Notes under the pieces: model-generated | The model's database searches: none | Told to the model about the DNA's origin: nothing | The model's input: the letters and a program-made list of their open reading frames with translations, nothing else | DNA from: Tipula vernalis | Lineage: Eukaryota; Arthropoda; Insecta; Diptera; Tipulidae | Length of the DNA: 64,000 nt | Assembly: GCA_958295665.1 (NCBI GenBank) | Contig: OY282560.1 | Span: forward strand, 92,728,311-92,792,310 | Reading direction: 5' to 3' | Part shown: piece by piece, positions 57,930 to 64,000 of the stretch | How the letters are laid out: each line of letters starts with the position of its first letter | Position numbering within the stretch: the stretch's first letter is position 1 | Translations under genes and position numbers: made by a program

Positions 57930-58309
57930 AATAGTAAAGTTCCGTCCTACTTGGCCATATTCCAGAACTTCATCCAAAAATCATTTTAAAATCTCATTAA
58001 CATCGCGCGTGTAAAATTCCATTAAAATCCGTTAAAAAATGGACAAATTTTATCCTAACTGGCCATATTCCAGAACTTCAACCAAAAATCATTTTAGAAT
58101 CCAATTTCCAATGTATAAGCCGAATTTCATCATAATCGGTTGAGAAAAACCAAGTTCCATAGTACTGTATCCATATTCCAGAAACCAAAACTAATTTTAG
58201 AATCACATTTTCATCGCGGAAGTTAAATTTACTAAAATCAGTTAAAAAATAGATAAGTTCCATCCTAATTGGCCATTCATTCAATTTGCTAAAGATTTAA
58301 TTTGAAATG
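57930..58309 (+). repeat. 106-bp family, right-hand forward units
   Basis: Three units with TTGGCCATATTCCAGAACTT, AAAATCATTTTA and CATCATAATCGG landmarks end in the edge sequence (AATTTGCTAAAGATTTAATT, then TGAAATG). The frame at 58078-58284 on the minus strand is repeat read-through. Confidence 0.9.
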
Positions 58310-58494
58310 TAAAAGGTACAATTTGAGGTTTGAGATATTAACAGTGACCTTTCTTAAGTCTTAAACAATATTTAGGTAAGGTTTGGTTCAAATCGGTCAA
58401 GTCGTGTGGATTTGTTTAAATATCATACACATATGCTGTACATACGAGCATACAAACACTCACTTTATTTTATAGATTGCTCAACTGCTCACTA

Positions 58495-58600
58495 AACATT
58501 AGTCCAACACCATCTCAACCGCAAATCAACCCGCAAACGGCCCTCAACTCAACCCTCAACCCAACCGCAAACTCTCTTTTAACTCAATCCTCAAACCAGC
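58495..58600. repeat. CTCAA-rich array 5, short
   Basis: About 100 bp of CATCTCAACCGCAAATCAAC, CCTCAACTCAACCCTCAACC units. Confidence 0.85.
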
Positions 58601-58860
58601 ATATATAAAAAAATTGGTAAATATTTCTATAGTCAGGTATTTTGAGTCAATTGGTATGGCATGTACCCGACCCTCTTGACGCACACGCCTTGACTATAAA
58701 AACAGACTGGCAAAAAAAATTCTAAATCGAACAAGCCGTTCTCGAGATACCACGGGTACAGACATACAGACATCCAGACAGATGGACGGACATTTTTTTT
58801 TGTTACTTTTTTAGACTCAGGGACTTTCAAAACTTCAAGAAAAGTGGTTTTGGACCAACC
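58601..58860 (+). repeat. Conserved tail downstream of CTCAA array 5
   Basis: Homologous to 6791-6985: AAAAAATTGGTAAAT, GTCAGGTATTTTGAGTCAAT, TGGCATGTACCCGAC, CTTGACGC, GATACCACGGGTACAGACAT and ACAGACATCC, then GATGGACGGACATTTTTTTT. It is longer than the first copy, with extra sequence between CTTGAC and the CACGGG block. Confidence 0.7.
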
Positions 58861-60419
58861 AAATTTTTCAATATTTTTGACAGGATTTCAATACTTTGGT
58901 CTTTTTAGACCGAAGTAAATCACCATAATTTGACGATTAACTAAATTCGAATAACAGCTATATCGGTCTCGAACAATTGCCCGATGAAAAACGCAGCTAC
59001 TAATTGTTGCATATTTTCGGAAAAATTTCTGTTTTAGAAAGTTAAATTCAAGAATATTAATTAATTGGTTGCTAGCTGTACATAATTTGATCACGTATTT
59101 GGAGTTGAGAAACGACGGCCAAGCATTTTAATATATTTGGAACATCGGGATATTTTATTGAATGAAATTTGCAAATTAATTTTGAAATCTAAGCATATAA
59201 TACTGTTTCGAACTGGGCTTCTGAGTTCGTCTGGATTTTGTAATTAAAAACAACGCTTGTTTGGGCTATGACAACAGATTTATTTCACTTATTACACAAT
59301 TTAAAGTAAACCAAAAACTGTACTGAAATATCGTTTATGGCTTATCATAATCATCATGATTCATCATCATCGACAAGATCTCGGACGTTCTTGTCTTTAC
59401 AATAACCGTAATATAATCATTGGCTAGGACGAGCAGCGAACCAACGACCTTCCTGTTTATACCACGCATACCGCCCGAACTATCACTGTTCACAACGTGG
59501 ATCTGCTGTATGATGGCCGTAATCGTCACAATAGAATATGTATAAGTATGTACTAAGAAGCATACGCTTCTAATATGTACGTTTAGTTGAGACGACTTCA
59601 CCTTAATTTATAAATAGATTTTATTTATTACTAAATAACTTTCTACATGAGAAAATCACGGTATAATTGCAAATCATGTACAAGAATCAATCAATTCAAT
59701 CATGTTTGTTTACTATTGCCTATTTATTTTTTACGAAATACGAGACAACCTTCAAAAACCAGTTGATATTTCAGTTTGCGAATTTGCGGTTGTCAACACT
59801 AGAGAAAATTATATTTTTGTCTAATAGAGTTCGAGTGAAAAACACAATTATTAAAGCTAATCGTTTCTAAAAATCCCCTTATCTAGTAACAAAAATCTAT
59901 CAAAATCAAAAACTGTAACCAAATGTACACACGCTTATAGCAACTTTTTATTTAAGAACCGGTTTTCTTTGACTGGAAGTTATGCTCTATAGTACGAGTA
60001 CGATAATCAATCTAAAAAATGGTACAACTTTTTTATATATGTATTCCACTCACTTGAATTGTATATACCTCTTACTCTAAAATCGTATTACCGAAAATTT
60101 AAAGTAAAAGCCGCACTGGAACAAGTTTATTTAAGATTAACAGAAAGGTATTCGATAGATATAAATCAGTGGTTAAAATCACAACATATCTTGTACAGGT
60201 GCTATTATTTGACAAAGTCTCTTTTACAAAACGTGCTCGAATTTGTGCTGTTAATGTTAAAAAGTAGTTTAAGTACATTTTAAAAACGTGCCACTTGTCT
60301 AAACAAATTTATTATTAGATAATTCTTGGTTTGTTAACTGTGGTAACAACGTAAAATGCATACAATATCTCATGGTCAACCTAACCGGAATTATACAATT
60401 TCTCCAACAATTTGTTGAT
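58861..60419. other. Unassigned AT-rich DNA
   Basis: No family was recognised. A minus-strand frame of 88 codons (59335-59601) has a hydrophobic middle but no motif I know. A 74-codon plus-strand frame (60059-60283) is likewise anonymous. Confidence 0.4.
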
Positions 60420-62215
60420 TTTCACTTATACAGGATACCACCAAAGACGAAAATCCAGTAATTCGTAAGGCAAAATGCCTCTACATATCACATCTGCCCG
60501 ATTATATTCCCTTATCTCGCTAGCCGTATTGGCTTTAAACATTTTGAGTTGATAATGTTCGGCTTTAGAGTATGTATAGGTCGAGATAGCAAAAGCGCGG
60601 CGCATAATTCAAGGCGCGATATTGAAATTGGCTTTATGGGTGCTACTCGCGTCCTACTACAAACAAGCTTTACATGAATCCTGTTGATTTGGTTGACGAG
60701 GCATCGGAGAATCCATGAATTGGTACAGAATTATGTCGTTAAGACAATTTAGATTTGATCTAAATTCTTCTCAAAATTGGAATGTTCCGTCTGGCGCAAT
60801 TACATTCCAGTCAGTATTTACTTTCCATAATTGTTGGATTATTGGTGTATTTTTGTTGAAATTATTTGGGACAGAGAAGGCCGAGAGGACCGAACAGTTT
60901 TGCAACTTTGGAAACCATTTTTCTCTTGGTCATGGAAAGGGTTAGTTCCATAGTGGGAACGATAGGGCTTTGATGCACTCGCTGTAAGTTATTTCCGTAA
61001 TCTTCTTTCCTTTGCTAACATTTCAATCAGCTGTTGTTGTACTTAGATTATTTCAGCTAATGCTTCCGTTCCAGTAACAATGTCGTCAACCAACGTAGAA
61101 ATCACGTTGCGTTACAATGCTAGCTAGGTTTGCTCTCCATATTATTCTCTGCAACGACATTTGAGCAGGATTAATAAGGACTTGCCTGTACATTTTATTG
61201 ATGTCGCTAGCGAAAATATATCGGCCCCACCATCATGACTTCATTAAGTGACAGATATTATGATGTTTTTGCGGAAGCGTCGAATACTACACACATTTTT
61301 GTCGTTGAACTTGACAACTTAGTTGCTGCGTGATGCGGCATATACATATAATACATGGTCGGGCTCTTTCATGGAAGTAAAAATCGCTTAATAGCTTGGG
61401 TTTTTCATTCTCGCAGTGTTTCCGTAAAATTTCGTTTGCATTCCATTTCTTCCTTAGAAAGATGTTTCTCAAATTCATACAAATTCAATTTGTCCTCCAC
61501 TTGCAAGTTGTAACCTTCCGGTTAGAATCCATCCGATCACAGTTTCCACTATTAAAAGGACAGTCCTTCCTTGAGTCGATATTTGTTCATACAAATTGTC
61601 TCGAAAAATATTTCTCCTCCAATCAAAATGTCAATAGGACGTGAGAGACTGAAATCTGGATTAGCAAGTTTTAGGTTTGGTGGAATATATCACCGGTTTA
61701 TGTCGAAACTAGAAGACGGTAGTACCATGGCAGTTGGTAAAATTACTCTTTTGTAACTGCATCTATAACCGTGGACATAACCGTGTGAAAATCGGGCTTC
61801 CCAGCTAGAAATTTTACAAATTGCGGGTTGGATTGAAAACTACGACCTTTTGAACTAGATTCCACCACATTTGCTGTGGATCTCTTTGATGAATCGACGG
61901 ACTATAAGACTCGACAATTCCTCTTTAAAAATTCAATTAGTTCCTGCCATTTAGGAAGATCCCTGATTGAAACACATTTTCCCATTTTTTTCTTAATTGT
62001 GAAATCAATCTTCTTGAGGACTATGTAAATAACATTTGCTCACCCAAACCTTCCATTTTTATTGACATTCTTCCAATGCCGAAGTATGTATTGGAAATGC
62101 ACACATTGATCAAATGTCGTAACTCCTTGTGACTGGCTGGATATTTGTGGAAATACGTTTTCCACTTCAATTTATCTTCAAATTGAACTTTTTTAAATTT
62201 CAAATTGAACTTGGG
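60420..62215 (-). pseudogene. BEL/Pao element 2, protease to RNase H
   Basis: In minus sense and broken frames: gag end (KWQELIEFLKEELSSL, near 61920), protease segment LANPDFSLSRPIDILIGGEI, linker LYEFEKHLSKEEMECKRNF, RT pieces PHHAATKLSSSTTKMCVVFD, SLNEVMMVGP and NKMYRQVLINPAQMSLQRII, RNase H start IHGFSDAS (near 60700) and end CRGILPYELLDFRLWW (near 60450). Order and motifs are BEL/Pao. Stops and frameshifts occur throughout, and RNase H is only partly readable. Integrase and LTRs are absent. It is related to element 1 but is a separate copy, because the RT segments overlap. Confidence 0.88.
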
Positions 62216-62699
62216 TTGGAACTTGTCTAGTTTTTAATGGAAAATTTAGAATTTGCATTTGTACGATGAGTTCAGAAAATTATACGATTTTATCGTTAGA
62301 TGTCGAAAACCTTTCTTAGTAAATATAAGATTTGTAAGTTGAAGTCAATCAAATTTGTAACAATTTAATTTTTTTTATGGTAACAAATTTTACAAAGTTT
62401 ATTGGCTATGAAAAATTTATTACACTCACGGTGATTTAACTCGAATGTACGATAAGTACAAAACGTTGTATTAGCTGTAAACAACACATTTTTGGTTTGT
62501 AGACTTTGTGTGTTACATTTTGATGTCCCTTTCTAATTAGCTTCCAGCTAATCAGTTGTTGAATAATTTTTGATGAAGAAGCTACAGATTTTACGAAGCG
62601 AACTCTAAAATTATATCAAAATTAATTTGAAAATGGCTCAGAAGCATGGTCCCTGGTCCAAGCCATTGCACGTTTCAATAACTAAATATAAAGAGCTGA
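62216..62699. other. Unassigned sequence
   Basis: AT-rich. At its left edge TTCAAATTGAACTTTTTTAA, ATTTCAAATTGAACTTGG resemble the edge 17-mers at 57320-57380, so a scrap of the 106-bp family may be present. Confidence 0.4.
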
Positions 62700-63231
62700 A
62701 ATCCTACGAGGTTCCTTATTCCCTTACTCAATCTCCAACTAAATCGCAACACAATCACAAATTCTTCCAACAACACAACTCTATAACCAATTCAACCCCA
62801 AACTAACCCTTAACTGAAGCCCAAATTCAACGCCTAACTCAATTCACGTATGAATATTCAAATAATTTTCGAACTGAACCCCCCACTAACCCTCATGCAA
62901 GCTAACTCAACTTAAATTCACCTCAACCCGAGCTCAAACAAAATCTCAACCCTCCTCTCAACGGCCAACACGCGTGTATAAACTCAACTTAATCAAACAT
63001 CCCCTTAAATCGTCAACCTGAACCAAAATTAATTCCCAAACTGAACCAGTCACTCAACTTCAACTCAACCCTGATTCAACCACAACTCGACTCCAACGCA
63101 ATCCTCAACTCAACCCTAAACTAAACCCCAACTCTCTAAATTAAACTTCAACTGAATCCCCAACTCAACCCTTAACTCAACCCGAAACTCACCGTTCAAC
63201 TTAATTCCTAAATTAAAAAATCGAATCGAAA
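62700..63231. repeat. CTCAA-rich array 6
   Basis: Dense CAACTCAACCC, AACTCAA and CCCCAACTCAACCC units with an internal landmark variant AACACGCGTGTATAAACTC near 62967. The next 130 bp (63232-63359) are not repetitive. Confidence 0.9.
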
Positions 63232-63359
63232 AATCGATTTATTTGTCATTTTAATTGTCGAACTCTGCAAATTAAGCCCTTATTTTGCCGATTTTATTTT
63301 TTCGTGACATTTACCACTCTAGACCCGGGCCTATATGGCCTTTAGGTAAATCTGGCCCC

Positions 63360-64000
63360 GCTCAATCCTCGACATAATCCCCAATTAAATGCTTAACTGA
63401 ACCCCGCCACTCAACCTCAACTCAACATCCTTCTGGACAACAACTCAACAATCCTTAAATCTACACGGGCCAAATTAACCATAAATTGCTACTAAACCCA
63501 AAACTTCAAGTTGATCTCAATCATCAATCCTCAATTCGCGCTGTTCTAAAAACTATATTCTTACAAGAATTCACCATAGAACAATTCAAGCTAACTCCCA
63601 ACTCCACCCTCAACACAACTCCAAAGAAATTCCCAAATGAACCGCTGACTCAACCTCAACTCAAAGGAACTCAATTCCAACTCAACCATAACAATATCGA
63701 GCTAACTCAATCTCAACTCGACCTGCAATGTAACCTTAAATCAACCCAAACTCAAGGCCCAACTCAACTCCCAAATCAACATGGTAAATGTAAAGCACAG
63801 CTCGGGCTAACTCTAATTCCATAACAAATAAACGCCTAGCTGAACACCTGAACTGATCAGTAAACCTCAACCCAACCCCAACTCAACTCCAACTTAACCC
63901 CAACTTAATCCGCAAATAGAATCTAACTCAACCCTCAACTCAACCGCAAATTCAACGTCCAACTCATTCCTCAAACCAACATATTGTTACGTTTTTGCCT
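63360..64000. repeat. CTCAA-rich array 7, runs off the window
   Basis: Same family, with the landmark equivalent CTAAAAACTATATTCTTACA near 63544. It continues almost to the window edge, where non-array sequence (ACATATTGTTACGTTTTTGC) begins. The 112-codon frame here, rich in Gln, Asn, Thr and Leu, is repeat read-through. Confidence 0.9.

Larger units (their letters stand above)
55149..58309. mobile_element. Fold-back-like composite of 106-bp units
   Basis: The left edge reads CATTTCAAATTAAACCTTTAG then CAAATTATATG, GGCCAATTAGGATGGAACTT. The right edge, inverted, reads CATTTCAAATTAAATCTTTA then GCAAATTGAATG, GGCCAATTAGGATGGAACTT. Between them lie reverse units (55165-55400), forward units (55400-56430), a CTCAA array, a CATACC array, another edge-like reverse unit (57320-57560) and forward units (57930-58309). 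Tandem-repeat arms in opposite orientation around a repetitive middle fit a fold-back layout. It could also be two adjacent elements, since the edge sequence occurs a third time near 57335. Confidence 0.65.

Noticed and set aside
59335..59601. 88-codon minus-strand frame as a host gene exon
   Set aside because: No family was recognised, splice context is unclear, and it is surrounded by repeats. Evidence is too weak to call a gene.
63486..63824. 112-codon Gln/Asn-rich protein
   Set aside because: Read-through of the CTCAA array.
62700..64000. Telomere-like repeat (AACCC/CTCAACCC)
   Set aside because: Units are irregular, interspersed with a longer motif, occur at several internal places and do not match the TTAGG-type insect telomere.

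Overview
The window is AT-rich eukaryotic DNA with no host gene that I can recognise. The transposon families present (Jockey, R1 and LOA/I-type non-LTR elements, BEL/Pao, copia, gypsy, mariner, piggyBac, a Helitron and fold-back-like elements) suggest an insect, probably a fly. It looks like a heterochromatin-like pile of repeats. Almost every reading frame is a broken transposon gene, and many apparent ORFs are satellite or microsatellite frames. Species cannot be fixed from sequence alone.

Layout: 1-3430 is a 173-bp satellite. 3640-5310 is a dead copia pol on the minus strand. 6240-7000 holds the first of several CTCAA-rich arrays plus a conserved tail. 9030-9385 is a mariner relic. 9930-11391 is a gypsy RT fragment joined to a truncated Jockey element. 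A second Jockey copy (11478-12144 and 19253-20287) is split by a 7.1-kb Helitron (12145-19252); removing the Helitron restores the Jockey frame at an A/T target. 23250-28468 holds two LOA/I-type non-LTR copies, and the second abuts a 175-bp satellite (28469-30103).

32826-37715 is the most interesting object: a 4.9-kb DNA transposon with about 50-bp inverted termini, a TTA target duplication, a transposase related to CACTA/EnSpm-type proteins, and a second intron-containing gene ending in a DUF4806-like domain. A paralogous empty target site lies just downstream at 37964-37966. 40396-42030 holds a small MITE and a piggyBac relic.

48140-54510 is a BEL/Pao pol on the minus strand, interrupted by a 3.4-kb inverted-repeat, fold-back-like element (49205-52581) with an 11-bp target duplication. 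That element contains three (GT)n tracts, and two R1-clade fragments lie exactly between the tracts. 55149-58309 is a second fold-back-like structure built from about 106-bp tandem units in opposite orientations, with CTCAA and CATACC arrays inside and a 360-bp mariner-type MITE inserted in one unit at TA. 60420-62215 is a second BEL/Pao relic, and the window ends in CTCAA arrays.

No tRNA, rRNA, CRISPR or convincing host promoter was seen. The genes do not form pathways. The layout records successive nested insertions, several of which can be ordered from target-site evidence.
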